Of a stretch of DNA of 64,000 nucleotides, positions 53,374 to 62,400 are shown in pieces. Numbering within the stretch: the first letter of the stretch is position 1; every line of letters begins with the position of its first letter. The notes under the pieces were generated by a model. It saw only the letters and a program-made list of their open reading frames with translations. It was not told the origin of the DNA and searched no databases. The DNA is taken from the NCBI RefSeq assembly GCF_000719285.1, contig NZ_JOFS01000005.1, positions 310,001 to 374,000 on the forward strand, written 5' to 3'. The position numbers and the translations under genes are program-made. Source of the DNA: Streptomyces bicolor (GTDB taxonomy: Bacteria > Actinomycetota > Actinomycetes > Streptomycetales > Streptomycetaceae).

Positions 53374-54540
53374 TCACAGGGCGCTGTACACGGCGTCCAC
53401 AAGCGCCATCTTCCGCGGGTCATCGGCGATATGAGGGCCCATGGAGTTCATCACATAGCCCAGCGACATCCCCGCCTCCGGATCCGCCAGTCCGCAGGAG
53501 CCTCCGAAGCCGTCGTGTCCGAAGGCCCGCGGGTTGGGCCCGTACGAGCCGTTCGGCCCGCTGAGCCACAGGCCGAGGCCGACCTCGGTTTCGCTCTCGA
53601 ACCCGGCCCCGAGCACCAGATCGCGGCAGCTGCCCTGCCCCTCGCGCACCCGCTCGGCCGCCGCGGGGGAGAGGACACGGTGGCCGTCGTACGACCCGCG
53701 GCCCGCGAGTATCCCGTACAGCGAGGCGACCGCCCGCGCCGTGCCATGGCCGTTCGCGGCGGGGATCTCGGCGGCCCGCCACTCGGGCGAGTTGGCCTGC
53801 GCCGCCCCCACGGCGGGATTGGCCAATGCGGCGAGGGCGGCGGGCGCCAACTGGCTGAAGATCGCGGCTTGTTCGCTGGTCGCCGCGACGGGCGGCTGCA
53901 CCAGCTCGGCCACTCGCCCCAAGTCCTTCTCCGGCAATCCGATCGCGAAGTCGATGCCGAGCGGACCGGTCACCTCCCGCTGCAGAAAGGCCCCGGGGAG
54001 CAGACCCGACACCCGCCGTACGACCTCCCCGACCAGGAAGCCGTAGGTGAGCGCGTGGTACCCCGACCCCGCCCCCGGCGTCCACCACGGCTCCATCGCC
54101 GCGAGCCGCTGAGTCGTCAACTCCCAGTCGCAGAGCTGCTGAAGTGAGTGCGGCTCCCGCAGGCCGGACAGGCCGGCGCGGTGCGATAGCAGATGCCGTA
54201 CGAGGATCTGGTCCTTGCCCGCGGCGGCGAACTCCGGCCAGTACGCGGCCACCGGGGCGTCGAGGTCGAGCAACCCCCGGTCGGCGAGGATGTGCGCGCA
54301 CAGGGCCGTGGGTCCCTTGGACGTGGACCACACGTTGACCAACGTGTCGCGCTCCCAAGGGCGGCTGCGCGGCGCGTCGGCCCACCCGCCCCACAGATCC
54401 ACGACGCTCCGCCCGTCCACCGTGACGGCGACGGCGGCGCCCAGCTCCCCGCGCTCCCGGAAGTTCGCCTCGAACGCCGTCCGCACCGCCGCGAACCGCG
54501 GATCGCAGTGCCCTTGCACGCGCGCCTCGTGCTCCGCCAT
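53374..54540 (-). CDS. Serine hydrolase of the beta-lactamase/EstB class
   Basis: A 388-residue class C beta-lactamase-fold hydrolase. SxxK is Ser72-T-S-Lys75 (NVWSTSKGPTAL), the second motif is YHA in GSGYHALTYG, and a third near FGHDGFGGSCG. No signal peptide, so a cytoplasmic esterase of the EstB type is more likely than a true beta-lactamase or penicillin-binding protein. Single gene, convergent with the thioesterase gene. Confidence 0.88.
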   Translation of the reverse strand: MAEHEARVQGHCDPRFAAVRTAFEANFRERGELGAAVAVTVDGRSVVDLWGGWADAPRSRPWERDTLVNVWSTSKGPTALCAHILADRGLLDLDAPVAAYWPEFAAAGKDQILVRHLLSHRAGLSGLREPHSLQQLCDWELTTQRLAAMEPWWTPGAGSGYHALTYGFLVGEVVRRVSGLLPGAFLQREVTGPLGIDFAIGLPEKDLGRVAELVQPPVAATSEQAAIFSQLAPAALAALANPAVGAAQANSPEWRAAEIPAANGHGTARAVASLYGILAGRGSYDGHRVLSPAAAERVREGQGSCRDLVLGAGFESETEVGLGLWLSGPNGSYGPNPRAFGHDGFGGSCGLADPEAGMSLGYVMNSMGPHIADDPRKMALVDAVYSAL

Positions 54541-54643
54541 GAGCCCACCCCTCGTCGTCCGCCGGAAAGCCGGGCCGCAGCGGGGCGACCCGGCTCCCTG
54601 AACGTACCGACTGGTCGGACTGGGTGGAAGGTGTCGGACGGTC

Positions 54644-55612
54644 TCAGGCGTGCGAGCGCAGCCACTTCAGCTTGGCCGCCTCGTGGAAGGGGCCGCCGCC
54701 CTCGTGGTCGTTGAAGTCGTAGACCTCGATGGCCTTCTCGTCGTGGGCCCAGGCGTTGAAGGCCGCGAAGACGGTCGAGGGCGGGCAGGTCTGGTCCTCC
54801 AGGGCCGCCGAGAAGAGCGCGGGCGCCCGGCCGCGGGCCGCGAAGTGCACGCCGTCGAAGTAGGACAGGGTACGCAGGACGTCCTCGGTGCGGCCCCGGT
54901 GCGTCTTGAGGTAGAGAGCGATCTCCCGGTACGGGTGACGGTCCGTGAGGGTCGTCGCGCGCGGGTAGTCGCACAGGAACGGCACGTCCGGCGCGATCGC
55001 CGACAGGTCCGGAACCAGACCGCCGACCGCGATCGTGATGCCGCCGCCCTGGCTGGAGCCCAGCGCGATCGTGCGCGAGGCGTCAGTGAGGGGGTGGGAG
55101 CGGGCGGCCTCCACGGCACGGACCGCGTCCGTGAACACCCGGCGGTAGTAGTAGTTCTCGGGCGCGTCGATGCCACGGGTCATGAAGCCGGGGTAGGCCG
55201 GCGCGGCGCCCACCGGGTCGGGGGTCCCGCCACCGGCGCCCCACGCGCTGCCCTGGCCGCGCGTGTCCATCATGAAGTGCGCGCGGCCCGTGGAGGCCCA
55301 CAGCAGGTTCTCGTGCGGCAGACCGCGCCCGCCGCCGTAGCCGATGAACTCCACTACCAGCGGCAGCGGCTCCGTCGCCCCGGCGGGCAGCCGCAGCCAG
55401 CCCTTCACCGGGTGACCGCCGTACCCGGCGAACGTCACGTCGTACACCTGCACCGTGGAAAGCCCTGTGTCGACCGGCTCGAAACGGGCGTCCAGATCGT
55501 GCCCGCGCGCTTCCTCGAGGGTCTTGGACCAGAACGAGTCGAAGTCCTCGGGCTCGACGGACTCGCTGTGGTATTCGCGCAGTTCGTCGAGCGGAAGGTC
55601 GAACAGGGCCAT
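54644..55612 (-). CDS. CE7 acetylxylan esterase/cephalosporin-C deacetylase
   Basis: A 322-residue cytoplasmic carbohydrate esterase family 7 enzyme. The family starts MALFDLPLDELREYHSE; the RGQG motif is in MDTRGQGSAWG, and nucleophile Ser187 in LGSSQGGGI. Asp near 271 (ALEDQTCPPSTVFAAFN) and the final NDHEGG His complete the triad. It removes acetyl groups from small xylo-oligosaccharides and related acetyl esters. ATG 55612 is chosen for the AAAGGCGG site. No other xylan gene is adjacent. Confidence 0.93.
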   Translation of the reverse strand: MALFDLPLDELREYHSESVEPEDFDSFWSKTLEEARGHDLDARFEPVDTGLSTVQVYDVTFAGYGGHPVKGWLRLPAGATEPLPLVVEFIGYGGGRGLPHENLLWASTGRAHFMMDTRGQGSAWGAGGGTPDPVGAAPAYPGFMTRGIDAPENYYYRRVFTDAVRAVEAARSHPLTDASRTIALGSSQGGGITIAVGGLVPDLSAIAPDVPFLCDYPRATTLTDRHPYREIALYLKTHRGRTEDVLRTLSYFDGVHFAARGRAPALFSAALEDQTCPPSTVFAAFNAWAHDEKAIEVYDFNDHEGGGPFHEAAKLKWLRSHA

Positions 55613-55715
55613 GGAGGACCGCCTTTGCGAAGGGTGACTACGGATGATCACACCGTACGTGGGTGATCGGACGACTCGCCAGATCTATGCCGCGCGGAGC
55701 CCTACGATGGCGTCA

Positions 55716-56304
55716 TGACGTCTGCCGTCGATGCCCTGGCCCCGGCCGCGGAACTGCTGGTCAGGGAACCGAGCTGCTCGTTGTCGAGGCAGGGCGGGAG
55801 ATCCCTGGCGGCTGGCCGGCGGTCAGCGGTGGTCGGGTCACCGGCATCGATCCCGCCGGGAGTGAGCCCGAGGCCCGCACTCGGCCTTCGTAGGCATGGC
55901 CGAGCCTCTGACGGGCGGCTGCATCGAGCTGGGTCGCGCAGGGCCTGCCCGTCGGCATCGGCTGCGACGGCTCCGCCTCCACGGACCACGCCTCCCTCTG
56001 GAGGGAGACCCGGGCGGCGCTGCTGCTGGGCCGCTGCCGCGGCGGACCGGGCGCGATGACCGCCCGTGACGACCCCTGCCCGGGGCCTGCGCCGACCTCG
56101 TCGTCCGGGCCCTGCACGAGGTCGCGCTCGCCGGTGCGCTGGGCGATCCCGTCGAGGCATGGCTGCGTTGCGGGCCCGCCCGGGCCTGGACCACGGTGGT
56201 CGCGGGCCGGATCCTGGTCGACCGCGGCGAGCCCCGGCTGACCGGGCTGGCGGACGCCTGCGGTCGCACATCGCAATCGCACGCCGGATGCTGAGCGGGG
56301 CGTA
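55716..56304 (+). pseudogene. Decayed amidohydrolase (8-oxoguanine/guanine deaminase-like)
   Basis: The coding signal jumps between frames. One frame early on gives GTELLVVEAGREIPGGWPAV and SGGRVTGIDPAGSEPEAR; near 55940 another gives VGIGCDGSASTDHASLW and TRAALLLGRCRGGPGAMTAR; from 56078 a third gives ACADLVVRALHEVALAGALG, AWLRCGPARAWTTVVAGRIL and VDRGEPRLTGLADACG. These match the N-terminus, the catalytic Asp region and the C-terminus of 8-oxoguanine-deaminase-type amidohydrolases, with most of the barrel missing. Multiple frameshifts and a large deletion make it non-functional. Confidence 0.7.
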
Positions 56305-56392
56305 GCAGAAGGCGGACGGAGCAGGCGGCCCTGCGAGTAGACCCACAGGAGTGCGCGGCGGGTACCGGAAGCAGACGCGCGGCACACAGGGT

Positions 56393-56977
56393 TCACGCCC
56401 GACGGCCCGTCCACTCCGGCCCTGTGCGGGCCCACTCCCGCTCCCACTCGGCCAGGCGACGACGCATCGCCGCATGCCGTACGGCGCAGTGGCCCAGGAG
56501 GATCACGGCGACCGCGCCGCCGGTCACGCAGACGCCGATGATGATGGTGTGCTGCCAGATCGCCGTGCCGTCCGGCGGCGGGGCCACGCTCCTGCCCCGG
56601 TCGTCCAGCCACACGTCGACGGTCTCACCGGTCCGGGTGTCGGCCGGAACGCGAGCGGTGGCCGTACGCGGTCTGTCCCCGGGCTCCGTCCAGCGGACCC
56701 GCATCTCGGCGGACGGCTGCCGGCCGCCCTGCGCGGGGGGAAACGCGTCCGCGGTTCCGCCGACCGCCTCGGCCCGGACGTGACGGTGACCGGCGCGATG
56801 CTCCCGGGCCGTGGCCCGGGCGTCGTCATGGGCCCAACAGCCCACCGCCACCCCGACCAGCGGCGCGACGACGACCAGCAGGACGGCCACGGCCCGCAGG
56901 GCCCACGCCGCCACGACATCCGACCGGCGCCGCAGCGGATTCGGCCGCCGGCGCCGGCCACGCACCCGGCTTCGCAT
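56393..56977 (-). CDS. Rv1733c-family two-helix membrane protein
   Basis: A 194-residue protein with a basic N-terminus (RSRVRGRRRRPNPLRRRSD), one membrane helix at about 25-46, an extracytoplasmic domain of about 95 residues (HDDARATAREHRAGH, VWLDDRGRSVAPPPDGTAIW) and a second helix at about 143-164. This topology and the WTEPGDRPRTATARVP region match the Rv1733c family common in actinomycetes. Function unknown. Confidence 0.8.
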   Translation of the reverse strand: MRSRVRGRRRRPNPLRRRSDVVAAWALRAVAVLLVVVAPLVGVAVGCWAHDDARATAREHRAGHRHVRAEAVGGTADAFPPAQGGRQPSAEMRVRWTEPGDRPRTATARVPADTRTGETVDVWLDDRGRSVAPPPDGTAIWQHTIIIGVCVTGGAVAVILLGHCAVRHAAMRRRLAEWEREWARTGPEWTGRRA

Positions 56978-57055
56978 GGCGTGCGGGTACCCCGTGCACC
57001 GGACATCGTTCCTGACGATCCCGGACGGACACGCGTCCCCAGGACCGGCCGCTGA

Positions 57056-57838
57056 TCAGCCGAAGCGCTCGATCCGGATACGGTCCACGGGCTGACCTGC
57101 GGCCACGAGCAGCCGGGAGGCGTGTTCCGCGAATCCGTTGGAGCCGCACACATAGGCCTCCCACCCACCGGGAGGTCGCTGGGCCAGGAGTGGCGCCACA
57201 TGTGCTGCGGCCATACGTCCCACCGGCACACCCTCCGGCGCGCTCCGTGTGAACACGGGCGTCGTCTCCGCGCCGTACTCCCGCGCGTAGATCAGCTCCT
57301 CGGGGGTGCGTGCCGACACCAGCAGCCGCAACGGCACGTCCAGGCCCCGTGCCCGGTGGTGCCGCACCATCGACATCAGCGGCACGACACCGGAGCCGGC
57401 GCCGATCAGCAGCGCGGGGCGGTCCCCGGGCCAGGCGAAGAAGCCGCTGAGCGGGCCGCGCACCTCGACCGTGTCGCCGGGCTGGGCCGTCGTGTGGAAC
57501 CAGCCGGACACCTCACCGCCCTCGACGTGGTCGAGGGTCAGTTCGATGTGGCCGGAATCGTCCGGCGCCGATGCGATCGAGTAGTGGCGCTGGGCCACAT
57601 AGCCGTCCTCGGCGGTCAGCCGCAGCATCAGGTGCTGGCCGGGCAGATGCCCCGCCCACGCGGGCACCGCAAGGCGGAAAGTGGCAGCGTGCGGGGTCTC
57701 CCGGCGGATCTCGGTGATGGTCGCGGTCTGCCACACGGAGGCGACCCGATCACTGACGGGGATACGGCCCGGCACGGCGAACCGGGTCGGGGGAGTGAAC
57801 GCCTCGCTCGCCGGGGTCCTTCCAAGTGCCTCAGTCAC
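57056..57838 (-). CDS. Ferredoxin-NAD(P)H reductase-like flavoprotein
   Basis: A 260-residue FAD-binding oxidoreductase. The FAD motif is QRHYSIASAP (RxYS), the NAD(P) site is LLIGAGSGVVPLMSMVRHH, and the C-terminal CGSNGFAEHASRLL is typical. It has no fused 2Fe-2S domain. The GTG at 57838 overlaps the molybdopterin protein gene by 8 bp, and the pairing suggests that it passes electrons to, or takes them from, that enzyme. Confidence 0.88.
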   Translation of the reverse strand: MTEALGRTPASEAFTPPTRFAVPGRIPVSDRVASVWQTATITEIRRETPHAATFRLAVPAWAGHLPGQHLMLRLTAEDGYVAQRHYSIASAPDDSGHIELTLDHVEGGEVSGWFHTTAQPGDTVEVRGPLSGFFAWPGDRPALLIGAGSGVVPLMSMVRHHRARGLDVPLRLLVSARTPEELIYAREYGAETTPVFTRSAPEGVPVGRMAAAHVAPLLAQRPPGGWEAYVCGSNGFAEHASRLLVAAGQPVDRIRIERFG

Positions 57839-58436
57839 CGGAGTACCGCTGCTCCTCCCAGGGGTTGCCGCGGGCGTGGTAGCCGTTCTGCTCCCAGAAC
57901 CCCGGCTCGTCGTGGTCGAGGATCCGCAGGCCCGCGATCCACTTGGCGCTCTTCCAGAAATACAGGTGCGGCACCAGCAGGCGGGCCGGCCCCCCGTGCT
58001 CGGCGGCGAGCGGCTCCCCGTCGTACTCCCAGGCGATCCAGGCCCGCCCGCCGGTGAGGTCGGCCAGCGGAAGGTTCGTGGTGTACCCGGTGTGCGAATA
58101 GGCGACGGCATGTGTGGCGGACACATGGGGCCGGACCACACTGAGGAAGGCGTCCAGCGACACGCCCCCGAACCGCACGCCGAACTTCGACCAGCTCGTC
58201 ACGCAGTGGATGTCGCCCTCGTACGCCGACGCCGGCAGCCGGTGCGCTTCCTCCCAGGTCCAGGTACGCGGCTCCGCGACGAGACCGTCGACGCGGAACG
58301 ACCACTCGGCGGGCGTCAGCTCGGGCGTGACCTCGGCGGACAGGACGGGCCAGTCGTCGCCCGCGTCGTACTGGCCGGGTGGCAGGCCGGCGTTCTCGGC
58401 GCGTGGGCGTCCGGTGAAGCCTCGGGTGACGTTCAT
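57831..58436 (-). CDS. Sulfite-oxidase-fold molybdopterin-dependent oxidoreductase
   Basis: A 201-residue protein with the oxidoreductase molybdopterin-binding domain (PF00174) and no dimerisation domain. The Mo-ligand Cys78 lies in GDIHCVTSWSKFGVRFGGV, and AYSHTGYTTNLPLAD and EHGGPARLLVPHLYFWKSAK follow the fold. No Tat signal, so it is probably cytoplasmic. Relatives include the catalytic MsrP (YedY) type, here with a flavoprotein partner instead of a haem membrane subunit. GGAGG lies 11 bases before the ATG. Confidence 0.88.
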   Translation of the reverse strand: MNVTRGFTGRPRAENAGLPPGQYDAGDDWPVLSAEVTPELTPAEWSFRVDGLVAEPRTWTWEEAHRLPASAYEGDIHCVTSWSKFGVRFGGVSLDAFLSVVRPHVSATHAVAYSHTGYTTNLPLADLTGGRAWIAWEYDGEPLAAEHGGPARLLVPHLYFWKSAKWIAGLRILDHDEPGFWEQNGYHARGNPWEEQRYSGD

Positions 58437-58502
58437 GCGGGTGGTGCCTCCAGGCCGCCGTGGACGACGGCCCGCGGATCGAGCGTGATCAGTACGTGTC
58501 CA

Positions 58503-58539
58503 TTCAACCGTACGGGTGAAGCGTTCGTTCAACCGTACG
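58503..58539. promoter_or_regulatory. Direct repeat before the molybdopterin protein gene (gap 58437-58738)
   Basis: TTCAACCGTACG occurs at 58503-58514 and 58528-58539, 25 bp apart start to start. On the minus strand this is CGTACGGTTGAA twice. It is a plausible activator or repressor site for the oxidoreductase pair. The rest of the gap has an inverted repeat GAGGTGAG/CTCACCTC (about 58620-58670) and the hairpin at 58701. Confidence 0.6.
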
Positions 58540-58700
58540 TGGGGGAAAGGCCGGGAGTGCTGAGTGATCGTTGGGGTAGGGTGGCCGTCCGGCCGGGAGG
58601 GTCCCGGTGTGCGAGCGCGGGAGGTGAGCCCCATTACCGCTGTGTCAGCTCGGGTGCTCTCACCTCGATTCGGCGCGGATCACCGCCAGTAGGCGTCCGC

Positions 58701-58731
58701 GAGAGCGCCCTTCGGCTTCCGAAAGGCTCTC
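58701..58731 (+). promoter_or_regulatory. Leader hairpin covering the ribosome site of the PrmC-like gene
   Basis: GAGAGC pairs with GCTCTC and, after a two-base bulge, CCTTCGG pairs with CCGAAAG around a three-base loop. The GAAAGG that is the only ribosome-site candidate before ATG 58739 lies in the right arm, so folding could hide it. Confidence 0.45.
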
Positions 58732-58738
58732 GGCATCC

Positions 58739-59554
58739 ATGCCCCCTCTGTCTTCTTCCTCGCCAACGTCGTCCCCCTCGCCGCTGTCCCGCGACGCCGT
58801 CATCGCCGCGCTCCGGGCCGCCGGCTGTGTCTTCGCCGAGGACGAGGCCCGGTTGATCCTGGCCGCCGCCCGGACCCCGGACGAACTGGCGGCGATGGTG
58901 GACCGCCGTGTCACCGGCCTGCCCCTCGAACTCGTCGTCGGCTGGGCCGAGTTCCACGGACTGCGCATCGCCGTGGCACCCGGCGTCTTCGTGCCCCGCC
59001 GCCGTACGGAGTTCCTGGTCGAACAGGCCCTCGCCCACGCACCCGACGCCTGCGTCGTCGTGGACCTGTGCTGCGGCTCGGGCGCGGTCGGCGCGGCGCT
59101 GGCCGCCGCACTCGGCCGGGTCGAGCTGCACGCCGCCGACATCGACCTGGCGGCGGTGCGCTGCGCCCGCCGTAACGTGGCCCCCTTCGGTGGGCAGGTC
59201 CACGCGGGCGATCTGTTCGAGGCACTGCCCGCCGGCCTGCGGGGCCGCGTCGGCATCCTCGCGGCCAACGTGCCGTACGTCCCCACCGGCGAGGTCGGCC
59301 TCCTGCCCGCCGAGGCACGCGACCACGAGCCGCGGGTCGCGCTGGACGGGGGTCCGGACGGGCTGGACGTCTTGCGCCGGGTCGCCGACGAGGCGCCTCG
59401 ATGGCTCGCGCCGGGCGGCTGCCTGCTGATCGAGACGAGCGAACGCCAGGCGCCGACGGCCCTGGAAGCCTTCAGCCGCAGCGGACTGTCGGCGCGTCTG
59501 GTCGTCTCGGAGGAGCTGTACGCCAATGTCGTGATCGGTCTGAACGAGGCCTGA
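58739..59554 (+). CDS. PrmC/HemK-like protein N5-glutamine methyltransferase
   Basis: A 271-residue SAM methyltransferase of the HemK-like group common in actinomycetes. The substrate-recognition part is shortened; VAPGVFVPRRRTEFLVEQAL is the PRxET-like region, motif I is VVVDLCCGSGAVGAALA, and the NPPY catalytic motif is replaced by NVPYVP. PrmC methylates the glutamine of release factors; this variant is annotated as a putative N5-glutamine methyltransferase in relatives, but the altered NPPY makes a different substrate possible. Confidence 0.85.
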   Translation: MPPLSSSSPTSSPSPLSRDAVIAALRAAGCVFAEDEARLILAAARTPDELAAMVDRRVTGLPLELVVGWAEFHGLRIAVAPGVFVPRRRTEFLVEQALAHAPDACVVVDLCCGSGAVGAALAAALGRVELHAADIDLAAVRCARRNVAPFGGQVHAGDLFEALPAGLRGRVGILAANVPYVPTGEVGLLPAEARDHEPRVALDGGPDGLDVLRRVADEAPRWLAPGGCLLIETSERQAPTALEAFSRSGLSARLVVSEELYANVVIGLNEA

Positions 59555-60056
59555 TCAGGCTGACGCGCCGCTCTTCGAAGGACTCTCCGAGGGGTCGGGG
59601 GCCCGCCAGTCCCAGTGGCGGGGTCCGGGGAACCCGTCCCGCCAGTCGCCCGGCCCCCGGTCCTTCACCCACTCGTCAGTGTCGGGGGTCCTTGACGGTG
59701 GCCTCACCGTGAAAGCCGCCACCGCCGAAGCCGGACCACGGGCCGTGCCCGTGCCGTTCGCGGGGCGTGTCGGCCTCGCCGGAGCCCGAGGACGTCGCGG
59801 CGTACGCGACCGTGCCGACGAGTGTCAGCGCGGCGACCGTGGCCGCGGTGGTCAGCGCCCGGGCCCGGACGGACGGCCGCTGCCACAGGCCGCGCAGCGC
59901 CGCACCACGGGTGGGCTCCCGTTCCGGACCGCCCGGTCCCGTGAGGACCTCGAATTGCGTGCCGTCCGGCTCAGTTCCTGTGCGAAAGCGGCGCGCGGGC
60001 GCCGAGGGCCGCGGCGCGCGTCCCGTAAAGGCGCTCCCCGGCGCCGTACCTGTCAA
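59555..60056 (-). pseudogene. Small membrane protein gene with a frameshift in a C5 run
   Basis: Frame 1 starts at a TTG overlapping the phosphatase stop and encodes EPDGTQFEVLTGPGGPEREP, a hydrophobic helix (ALTTAATVAALTLVGTVAYA) and EATVKDPRH before a TGA at 59676. If one C of the run at 59684-59688 is skipped, reading continues DPDTDEWVKDRGPGDWRDGF and ends SESPSKSGASA at 59555, directly abutting the convergent gene. The good continuation suggests a recent frameshift or sequence error. Family unknown; one membrane segment. Confidence 0.55.
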
Positions 60057-62131
60057 CCGGGCGGCAGCACACGGGCGATGAGCAGCGCCACGTCGTCGGA
60101 GTTGTCGGGCTGGTGCAGGGTGCGCAGGAGGAGGTCGCAGCACTCCTCCAGGGGGCGGTCGGGGTCGTCGAGGAGCTCCAGGAGCGCGTCGAGGCGTTCG
60201 TCGAGGGGGTGCTGACGGGTCTCGACCAGGCCGTCCGTGTAGAACACCAGCTGGTCGCCGGGCTCCAGGTCGACGGTCGTGGTCGAGAAGGCGACGCCGC
60301 CCACGCCGAGCGGTGCTCCGGTGGGCAGTTCGAGGAGTTCCGGGTCGTGGCCGTGGCGGACGCGGACCGGTGGCAGATGCCCCGCGTTGGCGATCCGGCA
60401 CTGCCGCAGCCGCGGGTCGTGGACGGCGTAGACGCAGGTCGCGATGGAGTGGTCGAGGCCCTCGGTGATCTTGTCGAGGTGCTCCAGGAGCCGGGTCGGT
60501 TCGAGGTCGAGGGAGGCCAGCGTATGCGTAGCCGTGCGCAGCCGGCCCATGGTCGTGGCGGCGTCGATGCCGCTGCCCATCACGTCGCCGACAACGAGCG
60601 CGGTCTTGCCGTCCTCCAGCGGGATCACGTCGAACCAGTCGCCGCCGACCTCGGCGCTGGCGCCCGCGGGCTGGTAGCGGGAGGCGACCTCCAGGCCGCC
60701 GGTCACCGGCGGATGGCTGGGCAACAGGCTGCGCTGCAGGGTGAGGGCGGTGTCGCGGGCGTTCTGGTACCAGCGGGCGTTGTCGATCTGCACGGCCGCG
60801 CGGGCGGCCAGTTCCCGGGCAAGCAGCAGATCGTCCTCGCTGAACGGCAGCGGATTGCGGGTGCGCTTGAGGTCGAGGGCGCCGAGCACCTCGCCGCGCG
60901 CGATCAGCGGCACCGCGAGATAGGAGTGCACGCCCGCGCGAGCCAGTTGGACGGCGGCCTCGGGGGAGCGGGCGATCCGCAGCAGGTCCTTCTCCTCGAC
61001 CCGGGCGACCATCACGGGGCTGCCCGTGCGCACGCACTCGGTGACCAGGCGGTCCGGGCCGTAGCGGGCCACCTCGCCGGGCTGGTCGGCGGCGGCGAGG
61101 GCCACCGTGACATGGTCGGACTGGACGGCCAGGGCGCGGATCACCGCCGACTCGGAGGGGCCGAGGGTGCTGCGTCTGCCCTCCACCACGGCTTCGAGCA
61201 GGTCGACGGCCGCGACGTCGGCGAGCTCCGGCACGGCGACGTCGGCCAGCTCGTGCGCCGTGATCTCCAGCTCCAGCGTGGTACCGATCCGCGCGGAGGC
61301 GTCGGCGATGAGAGCCAGGCGCCGACGTGCCGTCTCGGCCTCCACGGCGGCCTGGTGCTGCTCGGTGATGTCCACGGCCATGCCGGCGACGCCGAGCACG
61401 GTCCCGGCCGTGTCCTCGAGCCGGTAGAGCGAGACGGACCAGAAGTGCTCCCGGTCCGGATCGGCCGGCGTCCGGCCCACGATGCGCTGGTTGATGATCG
61501 GGTCACCGGTTCGCAGCACCTGGCGCAGCGCCGCCTCGATGGCGTCGGCGTCGATGTCCGGCAGCAGTTCGCGCGGCGTGTGGCCGATGTGGTCCTCGGC
61601 GGGGATGCCGTTGAGCTGTGCCAAGGCCTCGTTGACCGAGACGTACCGCAGGTCGGTGTCGAAGACGGCCAGGCCGACCGGGGCCTGCGCGATCGTCCGC
61701 GTCGACAGCGCCACGTCCCGCTCCAGGCGCCGTACGGTCGTCTGATCGGCGCACAGGCCCAGCGCGTAGATGTCCCCCTCGTCGTCGAGCAGCCGCATGT
61801 TGCGGAACTCCACCAGCCGGGTGCTGCCGTCCTTGCGCCGGATCGGGAAGGCCCCGGCCCAGCCCTGACCGGTCTCCATGACGTCGGAGAACAGCTTGAC
61901 GACCAGGTCCAGGTGCTGTTCGTGGACCATGATCCGGGCGGCGTACTGGCCCAGCGCCTCGCGCGCCGAATAGCCGAACAGCTCCTCGGCCTGGGGGCTC
62001 CACAGCACGATGCGCCCCTCGACGTCGAGCACGACCGAGGCCACGCCCAGCACGTCGAGCAGTCCGCTCGGCCCCAGCGGCCCGCGCACGGGCTCCTCGC
62101 CCTGGGGCACGGGACGTTCGGCTGCAGACAT
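60053..62131 (-). CDS. PAS-PAS-GAF-SpoIIE-type PP2C serine phosphatase
   Basis: A 692-residue signalling protein. From ATG 62131 (GAAGGCGG upstream; a TTG 25 codons earlier is less likely): PAS domain 1 about 25-130 (VLDVEGRIVLWSPQAEELFG), PAS 2 about 140-265 (FDTDLRYVSVNEALAQLNG), GAF about 285-430, and a SpoIIE/PP2C phosphatase domain about 455-690 (GGDWFDVIPLEDGKTALVVG, YTDGLVE, DNSDDVALLI). It lacks the HATPase_c domain that many Streptomyces relatives carry. It probably dephosphorylates an anti-anti-sigma factor in response to small ligands or redox. No such partner is in the window. Confidence 0.93.
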   Translation of the reverse strand: MSAAERPVPQGEEPVRGPLGPSGLLDVLGVASVVLDVEGRIVLWSPQAEELFGYSAREALGQYAARIMVHEQHLDLVVKLFSDVMETGQGWAGAFPIRRKDGSTRLVEFRNMRLLDDEGDIYALGLCADQTTVRRLERDVALSTRTIAQAPVGLAVFDTDLRYVSVNEALAQLNGIPAEDHIGHTPRELLPDIDADAIEAALRQVLRTGDPIINQRIVGRTPADPDREHFWSVSLYRLEDTAGTVLGVAGMAVDITEQHQAAVEAETARRRLALIADASARIGTTLELEITAHELADVAVPELADVAAVDLLEAVVEGRRSTLGPSESAVIRALAVQSDHVTVALAAADQPGEVARYGPDRLVTECVRTGSPVMVARVEEKDLLRIARSPEAAVQLARAGVHSYLAVPLIARGEVLGALDLKRTRNPLPFSEDDLLLARELAARAAVQIDNARWYQNARDTALTLQRSLLPSHPPVTGGLEVASRYQPAGASAEVGGDWFDVIPLEDGKTALVVGDVMGSGIDAATTMGRLRTATHTLASLDLEPTRLLEHLDKITEGLDHSIATCVYAVHDPRLRQCRIANAGHLPPVRVRHGHDPELLELPTGAPLGVGGVAFSTTTVDLEPGDQLVFYTDGLVETRQHPLDERLDALLELLDDPDRPLEECCDLLLRTLHQPDNSDDVALLIARVLPPG

Positions 62132-62400
62132 CCCACGCACCGCCTTCGCCCATCCTCGCGGCACGCCGTTCCCCCGTGCCGACTCCCCTTGTTCTACCGC
62201 GTTCAACCGGATCCGGGCCCCCTTGGTCGTTCACCTCCACCATCCCTCAACACGGCGGGGAACGTCCGCCGAAGCGGTCACGGGCGCACGTGACTGTGGC
62301 CGATCAGACAGCGCACGTTCGCTTTCTTGGTCTGTACATGACCACATCACACCGCCAGACTGTGCGCCGACACGCTCCCACCCCCCAAGGAGTCGCTCCC

